Source: Pseudomonadota bacterium
Lineage (GTDB): Bacteria > Pseudomonadota > Gammaproteobacteria > Burkholderiales > Burkholderiaceae_C
Direction of reading: 5' to 3'
Length of the DNA stretch: 64,000 bases
Assembly: GCA_020161065.1 (NCBI GenBank)
Contig: JAIUPH010000028.1
Location: 372,001-436,000, forward strand
Shown here: positions 51,971 to 60,418 of the stretch, piece by piece
How the letters are laid out: every line of letters starts with the position of its first letter
Numbering within the stretch: position 1 is the first letter of the stretch
Position numbers and translations under genes: made by a program
The notes under the pieces: generated by a model
The model's input: only the letters and a program-made list of their open reading frames with translations
The model's database searches: none
Told to the model about the DNA's origin: nothing

Positions 51971-54336
51971 CGGGCACCGCCCGGCCGCGATTGCGCCAGC
52001 GCCGCCAGCAGGCGATGCGGCGTCAGCGGCGTGGTCAGCAGTTCGGGCGCGCCGGTGTGGCGCAGCGCGTCGTTGACCGCATTGAACAGCACGGCCGGCG
52101 GCGCGATCGCCCCGCCCTCGCCCATGCCCTTGGCGCCGAACTCGGTGTGCGGCGACGGCGTCTCCATGTGCTCGATGCGGATGTGCGGCACCTCGGTGGC
52201 GCCGGGCAGCATGTAGTCGGCCAGCGTCGACGCCAGCGGCTGGCCTTGCTCGTCGTAGCGCATCTCTTCGTACAGCGCGGTGCCGATGCCTTGCGCGATG
52301 CCGCCGATGGTCTGCCCCTCGACGATCATCGGGTTGACGATCACGCCGCAGTCCTCGACCACCACGTAGTCGAGGATTTCGACGGCGCCGGTCTCCGGGT
52401 CCACCGCCACCACCGCGGCCTGGCTGGCGTAGGTGAAGGCGCCGGTGTCGACCTTGGGCTTGTAGCCGGTGGAGACTTCGAGGCCTGCGCGATCGACATC
52501 GGGCGGCAGGCGATGCGGGTTGACGTACCAGGCGTTGGCGATCTCGTTGAGCGTCAGCGACCGCTCGCCGGCCAGCGCCAGGCCGTCGGCCAGCACGACG
52601 CTCGCCGGGTCGACGCCCATCAGGTGGCCGGCGATGTGGCGCAGCCGCGGCAGCAGTTGCTTGCAGGCCACCGCCACCGCGCCGCCGGACATCACCATCG
52701 CGCGCGAGGCGTAGGTGCCGGTGGAGTAAGGCGTCTGCCCGGTGTCGCCGTGCAGCACGCGCACGCGCTCGATCGGCACGCCCAGGATCTCGTTGGCAAT
52801 CTGCGAGAAGCTGGTCTCCATGCCCTGGCCGTGCGAGTGCACGCCGACGCGCACCTCCAGGCCGCCGTCGGGCGTCATGCGGATCATGGCCTGGTCGTAG
52901 CCGGGAATCACGGCCGTGCCCCAGGTGGCGAACACCGAGGTGCCGTGCGCCGATTGCTCGGAGTAGGTGGCCGTGCCGACGCCGATCAGCCGGCCATCGG
53001 CGGACTGGCGGTGCCGGCGCACCGCCTGCAGGTCGATCATCTCCAGCGCGCGGCGCAGGCTGGCGGGGTAGTCGCCGCCGTCCAGGTGCTTGTTGGCGAC
53101 GTTGACGTACGGCATCTGCTCCGGCCGCACCAGGTTGTCCATGCGCACCTGCCAGGGCTCGCGGCCCACCTCGCGCGCCAGCGCGTCGATCAGCAGCTCG
53201 ATCGCGAAGCACACGCCGGTGCGCGCCACGCCGCGGTAGGGCACGAAGCCCGGCTTGTTGGTGGCGACGCAGCGCGTCTCGCAGCGGTAGCCGCGAAAGG
53301 CATAGGGCCCGGGCAGGTTGCCCACCGCCTGGCCGGGTTCCAGGCCGGCGGTGAAAGGCCAGATCGAATAGGCGCCGCCGTCGATGGTGATCACCGCGTC
53401 CAGCGCCAGCAGGCGGCCGCTGCGGTCGGCGTAGGCCGTCACCTCGTAGTGGTGCTGGCGCGAATTGGCCCCGGCGATCAGGTGCTCGCGCCGGTCCTCC
53501 AGAAAGCGGAACGGCCGGCGGTAGGTCTTGGCCAGCCAGGCGATGCACAGCTCTTCCTGCTGCAGCACGCACTTGTAGCCGAAGGCCCCGCCGACGTCGG
53601 GCGAGATGACGCGCACGCGTTCCTCGGGCAGGTCGAGGAACTGCGCCAGGCCGGTGCGGATCAGGTGCGGCACCTGCGTCGCGCTGCACACCACCAGCTG
53701 GTCGGCCTGGAAGTCCCAGTAGGCGAGCACCGCCTTGCCTTCCATCGGCACCATGCACTGGCGGGCCAGCTCGATGCGGCGGGTGACCTTGACCTCGGCC
53801 GTGGCGGCCAGCGACTCGAACTCCTTGTCGGCGCGCAGCGTGACGAAGCGGTTGTCGCTCCAGTGCGCGTGCACGCGCTCGCCGGTGTCCGCCAGCGCCG
53901 ACCAGACGTCGGCATAAACCGGCAGTTCGGCGTACTCGACCTCGACGCGCTCGACCAGGTCTTCGGCCTGCGCGCGCGTCGGCGCGAAGGCAAAGGCCAC
54001 CGGCTCGCCGACGAAGCGCACCTTGCCGGAAGCCAGCGGCGGCTGCGCCGATTCCTGGTAGCTCGGCAGCGTCGACGGCGCCACGATGTCGGCGGCATCG
54101 ACCATGTCGGCACGCAGCACGACATAGGGCGCGACGTCGTCGGGCACCCGCGTCGCCACGATGCGGGCATGCGCCAGCGGGCTGCGCAGGAAGGCCACCT
54201 CGCACAGGCCGGGCATCGCCATGTCGGCCACGAAGTTGCCTTTGCCGGCCAGGTGGCGCGCATCTTCCTTGCGTGGCACGCGGGCACCGATGCCCTGCGC
54301 CTTGAGCCCGGCCGCACGGCCTTCTTTGGGGTCCAT
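51967..54336 (-). CDS. Mo-hydroxylase molybdenum-binding large subunit (PicA-type)
   Basis: A 789-aa xanthine-oxidase-family large subunit. Motifs: RVPRKEDARHLAGKGNFVAD, DVGGAFGYKCVLQQEELCIA (molybdopterin contact), the VPYRGVARTGVCFAIELLID loop, VGVHSHGQGMETSFSQIANE and EFGAKGMGEGGAIAPP, where Glu740 is the expected catalytic base. The active-site loop lacks the AYRCSFR cysteine of CO dehydrogenases, so this is a hydroxylase rather than a CO dehydrogenase. The enzyme hydroxylates an N-heterocycle with water-derived oxygen; next to the 3,6-dihydroxypicolinate genes the substrate is most likely picolinate. It lies 59 bp after the DctP gene. Confidence 0.9.
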   Translation of the reverse strand: MDPKEGRAAGLKAQGIGARVPRKEDARHLAGKGNFVADMAMPGLCEVAFLRSPLAHARIVATRVPDDVAPYVVLRADMVDAADIVAPSTLPSYQESAQPPLASGKVRFVGEPVAFAFAPTRAQAEDLVERVEVEYAELPVYADVWSALADTGERVHAHWSDNRFVTLRADKEFESLAATAEVKVTRRIELARQCMVPMEGKAVLAYWDFQADQLVVCSATQVPHLIRTGLAQFLDLPEERVRVISPDVGGAFGYKCVLQQEELCIAWLAKTYRRPFRFLEDRREHLIAGANSRQHHYEVTAYADRSGRLLALDAVITIDGGAYSIWPFTAGLEPGQAVGNLPGPYAFRGYRCETRCVATNKPGFVPYRGVARTGVCFAIELLIDALAREVGREPWQVRMDNLVRPEQMPYVNVANKHLDGGDYPASLRRALEMIDLQAVRRHRQSADGRLIGVGTATYSEQSAHGTSVFATWGTAVIPGYDQAMIRMTPDGGLEVRVGVHSHGQGMETSFSQIANEILGVPIERVRVLHGDTGQTPYSTGTYASRAMVMSGGAVAVACKQLLPRLRHIAGHLMGVDPASVVLADGLALAGERSLTLNEIANAWYVNPHRLPPDVDRAGLEVSTGYKPKVDTGAFTYASQAAVVAVDPETGAVEILDYVVVEDCGVIVNPMIVEGQTIGGIAQGIGTALYEEMRYDEQGQPLASTLADYMLPGATEVPHIRIEHMETPSPHTEFGAKGMGEGGAIAPPAVLFNAVNDALRHTGAPELLTTPLTPHRLLAALAQSRPGGAR

Positions 54337-54395
54337 AGGCAAACGTCTTCGACTTCGATGAAACGGGGACCGGCGCCGCCGCCGGCCCATGCCGG

Positions 54396-55487
54396 TCAGC
54401 GGCGGGTCACCGCGCTGGAGGTGTAGCTGTCCAGCGCGTCCTCGGCGACGCGGAACCACTGCACCTGCTCGCGCTGGAAGGTCTGCCAGTGCGGCAGGAT
54501 CGCGGCGAAGTCGGGGTTCTTGGCCGACAACTCCTTCCAGACCTCTTGCGATGTCTTGTAGCTGGCGTCCATCACGTCCTTCGGGAAGTACGAGACCTTG
54601 GCGCCGCCGGCGATGAGCTGCTTCAGCGCCCCCGGGTTGGTCGCGTCGTAGCGCGCCAGCATCGACAGCGTCTGCTCGTGGCACGCGGCCTCGAAGATGG
54701 CCTTGAACTCGGGCGTCAGCGCGGCCCAGGCCTTCTCGTTGACCATGGTCGTGATCGACGCGCTGCCTTCCCACCAGCCCGGCGAGTAGTAGAACGGCGC
54801 CACCTTGTTGAGGCCGAGCTTCTGGTCGTCATAGGGGCCGATCCACTCGGCCGCGTCGATGGCGCCCTTCTCCAGCGACGGGTAGATGTCGCCGGCCGGG
54901 ATCTGCTGCGGCAGCGCGCCGAGCTTGGACAGCACCATGCCGCCGATGCCGCCGATGCGCATCTTCAGGCCATTGAGGTCGGCCACCGACTTGATCTCCT
55001 TGCGGAACCAGCCGCCCATCTGCACGCCGACGTTGCCGCTGGTGAAGTTGACGATGCCGTACTGCGCATACAGCTTGCGCAGCAGCGCCATGCCGCCGCC
55101 GTGCAGCACCCAGGCGTTGTGCTGGCGCGCGCTGAGGCCGAAGGACAGGCCGGTGTCGAAGGCCACCGCGCTGTTCTTGCCAAGGTGGAAGGTCGCCAGC
55201 ACGTGGTTGCACTCCACGGTGCCGTTGCTCACCGAATCCATGTTCTGCGCCGGCGGCACGATCTCGCCGGACGGGAAGGCGCGGATCTCGAAGCGGCCGC
55301 CCGACATCTCGCCGACGCGCTTGCACAGCAGCTCGGCCGAGCCGTACATGTTGTCCAGGCTCTTGGGCCAGGCGGTCGACATGCGCCAGCGCACGGCCGG
55401 CTGGGCGCGCACGGCGGGACTGGCCAGCGCGGCAGCGCCCACGCTGCCGGCGACCGCGGCGCGACCGAAAAAGCGACGACGTTCCAT
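54396..55487 (-). CDS. dctP: TRAP transporter substrate-binding protein DctP (Tat-exported)
   Basis: A 363-aa receptor of the TRAP family, chosen start ATG 55487 with CCAGGAG upstream. The N terminus MERRRFFGRAAVAGSVGAA carries a twin-arginine signal, so it is exported folded. Family features include STAWPKSLDNMYGSAELLCK, GGRFEIRAFPSGEIVPP and AAEWIGPYDDQKLGL, which resemble the subfamily binding 2-oxo acids or aromatic carboxylates. It heads the minus-strand operon, while the DctQM membrane genes lie 7 kb downstream past the Mo-hydroxylase and ABC genes. Confidence 0.92.
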   Translation of the reverse strand: MERRRFFGRAAVAGSVGAAALASPAVRAQPAVRWRMSTAWPKSLDNMYGSAELLCKRVGEMSGGRFEIRAFPSGEIVPPAQNMDSVSNGTVECNHVLATFHLGKNSAVAFDTGLSFGLSARQHNAWVLHGGGMALLRKLYAQYGIVNFTSGNVGVQMGGWFRKEIKSVADLNGLKMRIGGIGGMVLSKLGALPQQIPAGDIYPSLEKGAIDAAEWIGPYDDQKLGLNKVAPFYYSPGWWEGSASITTMVNEKAWAALTPEFKAIFEAACHEQTLSMLARYDATNPGALKQLIAGGAKVSYFPKDVMDASYKTSQEVWKELSAKNPDFAAILPHWQTFQREQVQWFRVAEDALDSYTSSAVTRR

Positions 55488-55595
55488 TTGATTCTCCTGG
55501 TTGGATGAGCCGGGCGCCTGCACCGCGCCGCAGCCGCGTTTGAGCAACTTCAGTGCCACCGACCGCGCGCCCGCGGCCAAATCGTGTGGGTACTA

Positions 55596-55624
55596 TGCAT
55601 AAGATGGTCAGTATGCTGCCTCAA
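55596..55624 (-). promoter_or_regulatory. Candidate promoter of the minus-strand pic/transport operon
   Basis: On the minus strand, TTGAGG (55624-55619) and TATGCA (55601-55596) are separated by 17 nt. The -10 is weak, matching the first three bases of TATAAT. The 13-bp operator-like site at 55604-55616 fills the spacer, as expected for a repressed promoter. The transcript would have about a 100-nt leader before dctP. Confidence 0.35.
55604..55616 (+). promoter_or_regulatory. Operator-like site 1 (ATGGTCAGTATGC)
   Basis: The 13-mer ATGGTCAGTATGC on the plus strand matches 11 of 13 positions of ATGCTCAGTATAC found inverted at 55874-55862. The pair flanks the divergent intergenic region. From memory and without certainty, a TCAG-N4-CT core has been reported for PicR; this site fits it (TCAG-TATG-CT). 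Confidence 0.5.
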
Positions 55625-55679
55625 TCGCTGAAAGGGAAGATCCCGGCCGCCGAACCGCTCTCGGTGTTTGCCCGAATGC

Positions 55680-55788
55680 GGGGCGCCGGCGCCCCACGAA
55701 TGCGCGCGAACGCACGGGATACGAGCGCCGCCGGCCGGTTGGCAGCGGCGCGGCGGCGGCCGCCGCCGGCCGCCGGCGCGCCGCTGCC
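55680..55788. repeat. Extended GC dyads between the two operators
   Basis: A perfect 16-bp palindrome GGGGCGCCGGCGCCCC (55680-55695) is followed by a 48-bp imperfect dyad (55741-55788) whose outer arms GGCAGCGGCGCG and CGCGCCGCTGCC pair exactly. Both lie in the divergent pic promoter region and could form strong hairpins or cruciforms. No coding frame explains them. Confidence 0.7.
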
Positions 55789-55861
55789 GCCCGCCGCCGG
55801 GCGCGGGCAAGTACGGGGATCCGGCCTCTTGCGGCTTGGGTCCGTTGAACTTATTATGAAT

Positions 55862-55874
55862 GTATACTGAGCAT
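55862..55874 (-). promoter_or_regulatory. Operator-like site 2 (ATGCTCAGTATAC, inverted)
   Basis: Reads ATGCTCAGTATAC on the minus strand, 11/13 identical to site 1. It lies about 90 bp before the Rieske ferredoxin start and overlaps a TATACT hexamer on the plus strand that could be a -10 element, although no -35 at standard spacing is evident. Confidence 0.5.
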
Positions 55875-55962
55875 TTGTCGACCGGCCCGCCACCGCCCCT
55901 TGGACCGTGTCGCCGGGCTCGCATCCACCGCGCATTGGTGCCACCCGAGAAGGCCGCTGTTC

Positions 55963-56277
55963 ATGAACTGGATCCGCATCGCCGCCGCCGACGACCTGCA
56001 GGACGACGAGGTCCGCGCCGTCACCGTGGGCAGCGCCCGCATCGCGCTGTACCGCAGCGAAGGCGAGTTCTTCGCCACCGACAACCGCTGCACCCACGCC
56101 GAGGCGCAGATGTCCGACGGTTACCTCGAAGACGGCTGCATCGAATGCCCGCTGCACCAGGCGCGCTTCGACATCCGCACCGGCGCGGCGTTGTGCGCGC
56201 CGGCCACCGAGCCGCTGCGCACGCATGCGGTGCGGCGCGACGGCAACGACGTCTACATCGCCGACCCGGCCGCCTGA
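55963..56277 (+). CDS. Rieske [2Fe-2S] ferredoxin of the ring hydroxylase
   Basis: A 104-aa ferredoxin with the Rieske pair Cys43-x-His45 (CTHAEAQMSD) and Cys62-x2-His65 (CIECPLHQARFD). It shuttles electrons from the reductase to the oxygenase. GAGAAGG lies upstream of ATG 55963, supporting this start over the longer frame from 55900. It is first in the plus-strand operon and lies 2 nt before the reductase gene. It corresponds to one component of the four-part 6-hydroxypicolinate monooxygenase (PicB). Confidence 0.93.
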   Translation: MNWIRIAAADDLQDDEVRAVTVGSARIALYRSEGEFFATDNRCTHAEAQMSDGYLEDGCIECPLHQARFDIRTGAALCAPATEPLRTHAVRRDGNDVYIADPAA

Positions 56278-56279
56278 GC

Positions 56280-57557
56280 ATGGCCGACGCGTCCGAGTTG
56301 CGCACCCCGATCGCCATCGTCGGCGCCGGCCAGGCCGCGGCGCGCGCCGCGCAGGCCTTGCGCGCGCTGGGCCACGCGGGCGCCATCACGATGGTCGGCG
56401 ACGAGCCGCACCGCCCTTACGAGCGGCCGCCGCTGTCGAAGGCCGTGCTGCAGGCCGACGATGCGCCGGCGACGCCGGTGCTGCCCGATGCCGCGTTCGA
56501 CGACAGCCGCATCGACTGGCTGGCGGGCACGCGCGTGCAGCGACTGGACCCCGCCGCGCGCCGCCTGCACCTGGCCGACGGACGCACGCTGCACTACGAG
56601 CGCTGCCTGCTGGCCACCGGCGGCACGGCGCGCACGCTGCCGGCGCTGCCGCCCGGCGCGCCGCGCACCCACTATCTGCGCACGCTGGACGACGCGCGGC
56701 GCCTGCGCGCCAGCCTGCGGCCCGGCGCGCGGCTGGCGGTGATCGGCGCCGGCTTCCTCGGGCTGGAAGCGGCGCTGTCGGCGCGGCGCAGCGGCGTCGA
56801 GGTCACGCTGGTGGAAAGCGCGCCGCTGCTGCTGGGCCGCTTCGTGCCGGCCGCACTGTCCGACTGGCTGGCCCGCATGGTCGCCGGCCAGGGCATCGCG
56901 CTGCACCTCGGCCAAGGGCTGGCCGCCGCGCGGGCCGACGCCGATGCCGTGCACCTGCGCTTCGCCGACGGCGCCGAGTTGGCGGCCGATGCGGTGCTGG
57001 TGGCCATCGGCCTGGTGCCCGCCGTCGACCTGGCGCGCGACGCCGGCCTGGCGATCGACGCCGACGATGGCGGCATCGCCGTCGGCCCCGGCGGGCAGAC
57101 TTCCGACGCGGCGGTCTTCGCCGCCGGCGACTGCGCCAGCCAGTTCCGCACGACGCTCGGGCGCCGCGCCCGCATCGAGAGCTGGCACAACGCCAACGAA
57201 CAGGCGGCCGCCGCGGCGTCCGGGCTGCTGGGCCTGGCGCCGCCGGCGCCGGCCTACCCCTGGTTCTGGACCGACCCCGGCGAGCACAACGTGCAGATGC
57301 TGGGCCTGCCCGCCGCCGACCTGCAGTACGTCTGCCGGGGCGACCCCGACGCTGCCGGCCGCGCGCTGTGGCTGGGGCTGCGCGACGGCGTGCCGGTGCA
57401 CGGGGTGGCGCTCAACACGGGCGGCGACTTGCGCGCGCTGCGCCCGCTGTTCGAGCAGCGCGTGGCCATCGCGCCCGAGGCCTTCGCCGCCGAAGCCACC
57501 GCGCTGCGGCCCTGGGTCAAGGCGCGGCTGGCCGCGGCCGCAGCGGTCGCGCCCTAG
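56280..57557 (+). CDS. NAD(P)H:ferredoxin reductase of the ring hydroxylase
   Basis: A 425-aa flavoprotein with FAD motif IAIVGAGQAAARAAQALRAL near residue 10, the HRPYERPPLSKAVL signature of Rieske-system reductases, NAD motif LAVIGAGFLGLEAALSARRS near 155, and the second FAD motif AVFAAGDCAS near 280. It takes electrons from NAD(P)H to the Rieske ferredoxin encoded just before it. Confidence 0.93.
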   Translation: MADASELRTPIAIVGAGQAAARAAQALRALGHAGAITMVGDEPHRPYERPPLSKAVLQADDAPATPVLPDAAFDDSRIDWLAGTRVQRLDPAARRLHLADGRTLHYERCLLATGGTARTLPALPPGAPRTHYLRTLDDARRLRASLRPGARLAVIGAGFLGLEAALSARRSGVEVTLVESAPLLLGRFVPAALSDWLARMVAGQGIALHLGQGLAAARADADAVHLRFADGAELAADAVLVAIGLVPAVDLARDAGLAIDADDGGIAVGPGGQTSDAAVFAAGDCASQFRTTLGRRARIESWHNANEQAAAAASGLLGLAPPAPAYPWFWTDPGEHNVQMLGLPAADLQYVCRGDPDAAGRALWLGLRDGVPVHGVALNTGGDLRALRPLFEQRVAIAPEAFAAEATALRPWVKARLAAAAAVAP

Positions 57558-57593
57558 GTCCGATTCAGCAACGACTCCACCGAGAGGTCTTCC

Positions 57594-58904
57594 ATGTACC
57601 AATGCCAAACCGTGATCGGCCTGACCGATGCCGCCAAGGATCCGCCGCTGAGCGACTGCGTGTGGCCCGCCGATGCGCTGAACACCATTCCCGACTGGGT
57701 CTACACCAGCCGCTCGCTGTACGACCAGGAGATGGAGAAGATCTTCCGCGGCGACACCTGGAACTTCGTCGCGCTGGAAGCCGAAGTCCCCAAGGTCGGC
57801 GACTACCGGCGCTCTTACGTCGGGGCGACGCCGGTGGTGGTGGCGCGCGCCGAGGACGGCAGCGTCGCGGTATTCGAGAACCGCTGCGCCCACCGCGGCG
57901 CCGAGTTCTGCCGCAACAGCCACGGCCATGCGAAGGAGTTCGTCTGCCCGTACCACCAGTGGTCTTACGACCTCAAGGGCAACCTGCAGGGCGTGCCGTT
58001 CAAGCGCGGCGTCAACAAGCAAGGCGGCATGCCGCGCGACTTCAAGAACAGCGAGCACGGCGCGCGCCAGTTGCGCGTGGCCACGCGCAACGGCGTGGTG
58101 TTCGCGTCCTATTCCGACAGCGTGGAGCCGCTGGAGGAGTACCTGACGCCGGAGATCGTCAAGGAGTTCGACACCACCTTCACCGGCAAGAAGCTCAAGG
58201 TGCTCGGGTACTACCGCAACGAGTTGCCCTGCAACTGGAAGATGTACCACGAGAACCTGAAGGACCCGTACCACGCGACGCTGCTGCACTCGTTCCTGGT
58301 CGTCTTCGGGCTGCTGGTGGCCGGCAACAAGTCGACCATGTTCGCCGACGCCAAGCACGGCCGCCACGGCATCATGGGTTCGGCCAAGTCGGAGGACAAG
58401 TACGCCAGCGTCTCGGAGGAGAACAAGAAGGAGATGCGCTCCTTCCACGACGGGCTGCGGCTGCGCGACGAGCGCTTCCTCGACTTCGTGCGCGAGTTCG
58501 ATTCACCGTGGTCGGTGACGATGATGACGATCTGGCCGAACCTGATCGTGCAGCGCGAGATGAACACGCTGGGCGTGCGGCACATCGTTCCCAACGGCCC
58601 CGACAGCCTGATCATGGAATGGACCATGTTCGGCTACGAGGACGACACGCCGGAGATGGAGCGCCACCGGCTGCGCCAGGGCAACCTGATGGGGCCGGCC
58701 GGCTTCCTGGGGCTGGAGGACAACGAGGCCATGAAGTTCGTGCAGGAAGGCGTGCGCCGCTCCAGCACGGGCGTCAACCACATCCTGCTCGACCCGGGCA
58801 CCGTCGGCACCGCCGACACGCTGATCTCCGAGGCCGCCATCCGCGCCATGTACCGCTACTACCGCCAGGTGATGGGCCTGCGCGTGCAAGGGGAAGCGGC
58901 ATGA
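57594..58904 (+). CDS. Rieske non-haem iron oxygenase, alpha subunit (PicB-type)
   Basis: A 436-aa catalytic subunit. The Rieske centre uses Cys98-x-His100 (CAHRGAEFC) and Cys118-x2-His121 (CPYHQWSYD). The mononuclear iron uses His227 and His232, with Asp224 as the bridging residue (NLKDPYHATLLHSF). The NWKMYHENLKDPYHATLLH form is typical of salicylate/anthranilate-type oxygenases that hydroxylate one carbon. In this cluster it should hydroxylate 6-hydroxypicolinate at C3. It overlaps the beta-subunit gene at ATGA. Confidence 0.92.
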   Translation: MYQCQTVIGLTDAAKDPPLSDCVWPADALNTIPDWVYTSRSLYDQEMEKIFRGDTWNFVALEAEVPKVGDYRRSYVGATPVVVARAEDGSVAVFENRCAHRGAEFCRNSHGHAKEFVCPYHQWSYDLKGNLQGVPFKRGVNKQGGMPRDFKNSEHGARQLRVATRNGVVFASYSDSVEPLEEYLTPEIVKEFDTTFTGKKLKVLGYYRNELPCNWKMYHENLKDPYHATLLHSFLVVFGLLVAGNKSTMFADAKHGRHGIMGSAKSEDKYASVSEENKKEMRSFHDGLRLRDERFLDFVREFDSPWSVTMMTIWPNLIVQREMNTLGVRHIVPNGPDSLIMEWTMFGYEDDTPEMERHRLRQGNLMGPAGFLGLEDNEAMKFVQEGVRRSSTGVNHILLDPGTVGTADTLISEAAIRAMYRYYRQVMGLRVQGEAA

Positions 58905-59416
58905 CGAACGCCTACGCCAACCGCCCGGCCACCGTCGACGCGGCGCGCGCCGCGCAACTGCGCGCCGACATCGTCACCTTCCATGCCGAGTACTGCGCGG
59001 TGCTCGACCGCGGCGACCTGGAGCAGTGGCCGCTGTTCTTCACCGAGGACGCGCTCTACCGCATCACCGGCCGCGATAACGCCGAACGCGGGCTGCCGGT
59101 GGGCCTGGTCTATTGCGAAGGGCGGGCGATGATGCACGACCGCGCCGTGGCCATCGCGCGCACGCAGATGTTCGCGCCACGCTACGCGATGCACCTGCTG
59201 GGCCAGGTGCGCGTGGAAGCCGAAGGGCCGGCCGGCATCGTCGCGCAGACGCCCTTCCTGCTGATCCAGACGCTGGTCGAGGGGCCGTCCACGCTGCACC
59301 TCGCCGCCTGCTATCACGACCGCTTCGTGCGCGAAGGCCAGCAACTGCTGCTGGCCGAGCGCCACGTCGTGCACGACACCAACATCCTGGCCAACGACCT
59401 GGCCTATCCCGCCTGA
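58901..59416 (+). CDS. Aromatic-ring hydroxylase beta (small) subunit
   Basis: A 171-aa NTF2/SnoaL-fold protein, typical length for the beta subunit. It shows FHAEYCAVLDRGDLEQWPLF, FFTEDALYRITGRDNAERGL and CYHDRFVREGQQLLLAERHV. It is structural and may tune substrate access. It overlaps the alpha gene by 4 bp and ends 23 bp before the decarboxylase. Confidence 0.93.
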   Translation: MTNAYANRPATVDAARAAQLRADIVTFHAEYCAVLDRGDLEQWPLFFTEDALYRITGRDNAERGLPVGLVYCEGRAMMHDRAVAIARTQMFAPRYAMHLLGQVRVEAEGPAGIVAQTPFLLIQTLVEGPSTLHLAACYHDRFVREGQQLLLAERHVVHDTNILANDLAYPA

Positions 59417-59439
59417 AGCGCGGCACTGGAAAGCCCGTA

Positions 59440-60402
59440 GTGACCTCTACCCCCAAGATCGCCCTCGAGGAGCACTTCTCGGTGCCCGTGTTCTCGGAGT
59501 ACGCCAAGGCCTTCACCCAGCACCTGCCGCCGGACGACCGGCGCGAGCTGCTGGCCCGGCTCGACGACTTCGACGAACAGCGCATCGCCGACATGGATGC
59601 CGGGCATGTCGACTACGTGATCCTGTCGCAAAGCGCGCCGGGCATGCAGGCCGAGCCCGATGCCAGGCTCGCGCAGCGACTGGCCACCGAGAACAACGAC
59701 TTCCTGGCCGAGCGCATTGCGCAGCACCCGCGCCGCTTCGGCGGCTTCGCCCACCTGGCGATGCACGACCCGGCGCAGGCCGCGCGCGAGCTGGAACGCA
59801 CGGTGCGCGACTACGGCTTCAAGGGCGCGCTGATCAACGGCCACACCTGCGGCCGCTATTACGACGACCGCGCCTACGACGAGTTCTGGGCGCGCGCCGA
59901 GGCGCTGGACGCGCCGATCTACCTGCACCCGGCCAACTTCGCCGAAGTGCCGGCGCTGCTGCAGCCGGTGCCGGTGCTGCAAGGCGCCACCTTCGGCTGG
60001 AGCGTGGAGACCGGCGGCCACGCGCTGCGGCTGCTGTTCGGTGGCGTGTTCGACCGCTTCCCGGGCCTCAAGCTCGTGCTCGGCCACATGGGCGAGTTCC
60101 TGCCCTTCATGCGCTGGCGCTTCGACAGCCGCTTTGCCGCCTATCCGCACGGCGTGACGCTGCGCCAGCCGCCTTCGGCGTACTTCCGCTCGAACATCTA
60201 CATCACCACCGCCGGCGTGTGCTCGGCGCCGACGCTGCTGGGCGCCATCGGCGAGATGGGGGCCGACAACGTGCTGTTCTCGGTCGACTACCCCTACGAA
60301 TCGACGGCCGACGCCTGCGCCTTCATCGACGCGGCGCCGCTGGACGCCGCCACCCGCGCGCAGGTGTGCCACGGCAACGCGCGCCGGCTCTTCAAGCTCT
60401 GA
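59440..60402 (+). CDS. picC: 3,6-dihydroxypicolinate decarboxylase (PicC-like amidohydrolase)
   Basis: A 320-aa amidohydrolase-2 family enzyme, the same fold as gamma-resorcylate decarboxylase. It starts at GTG 59440 with GGAAAG 6 nt upstream; no ATG precedes the conserved N terminus. Metal ligands line up: Glu10 and His12 (ALEEHF), His164 (YLHPANF), His217 (LGHMGE) and Asp284 (SVDYPYES). It removes the carboxylate non-oxidatively to give 2,5-dihydroxypyridine, the substrate of the dioxygenase gene below. The match to PicC of Alcaligenes faecalis is inferred from fold and cluster. Confidence 0.88.
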   Translation: MTSTPKIALEEHFSVPVFSEYAKAFTQHLPPDDRRELLARLDDFDEQRIADMDAGHVDYVILSQSAPGMQAEPDARLAQRLATENNDFLAERIAQHPRRFGGFAHLAMHDPAQAARELERTVRDYGFKGALINGHTCGRYYDDRAYDEFWARAEALDAPIYLHPANFAEVPALLQPVPVLQGATFGWSVETGGHALRLLFGGVFDRFPGLKLVLGHMGEFLPFMRWRFDSRFAAYPHGVTLRQPPSAYFRSNIYITTAGVCSAPTLLGAIGEMGADNVLFSVDYPYESTADACAFIDAAPLDAATRAQVCHGNARRLFKL

Positions 60403-60418
60403 CGGAGACCCCGAGACC

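Noticed and set aside
51967..54336. Aerobic CO dehydrogenase large subunit
   Set aside because: The AYRCSFR active-site cysteine loop of CoxL is absent (PYRGVAR instead), and the neighbours are picolinate-pathway genes, so an N-heterocycle hydroxylase fits better.
55863..55868. TATACT as a standard -10 for the plus-strand pic operon
   Set aside because: The nearest -35-like hexamer (TTGAAC, 55845-55850) is only 12 nt away, too short for sigma-70, so no promoter is called there.
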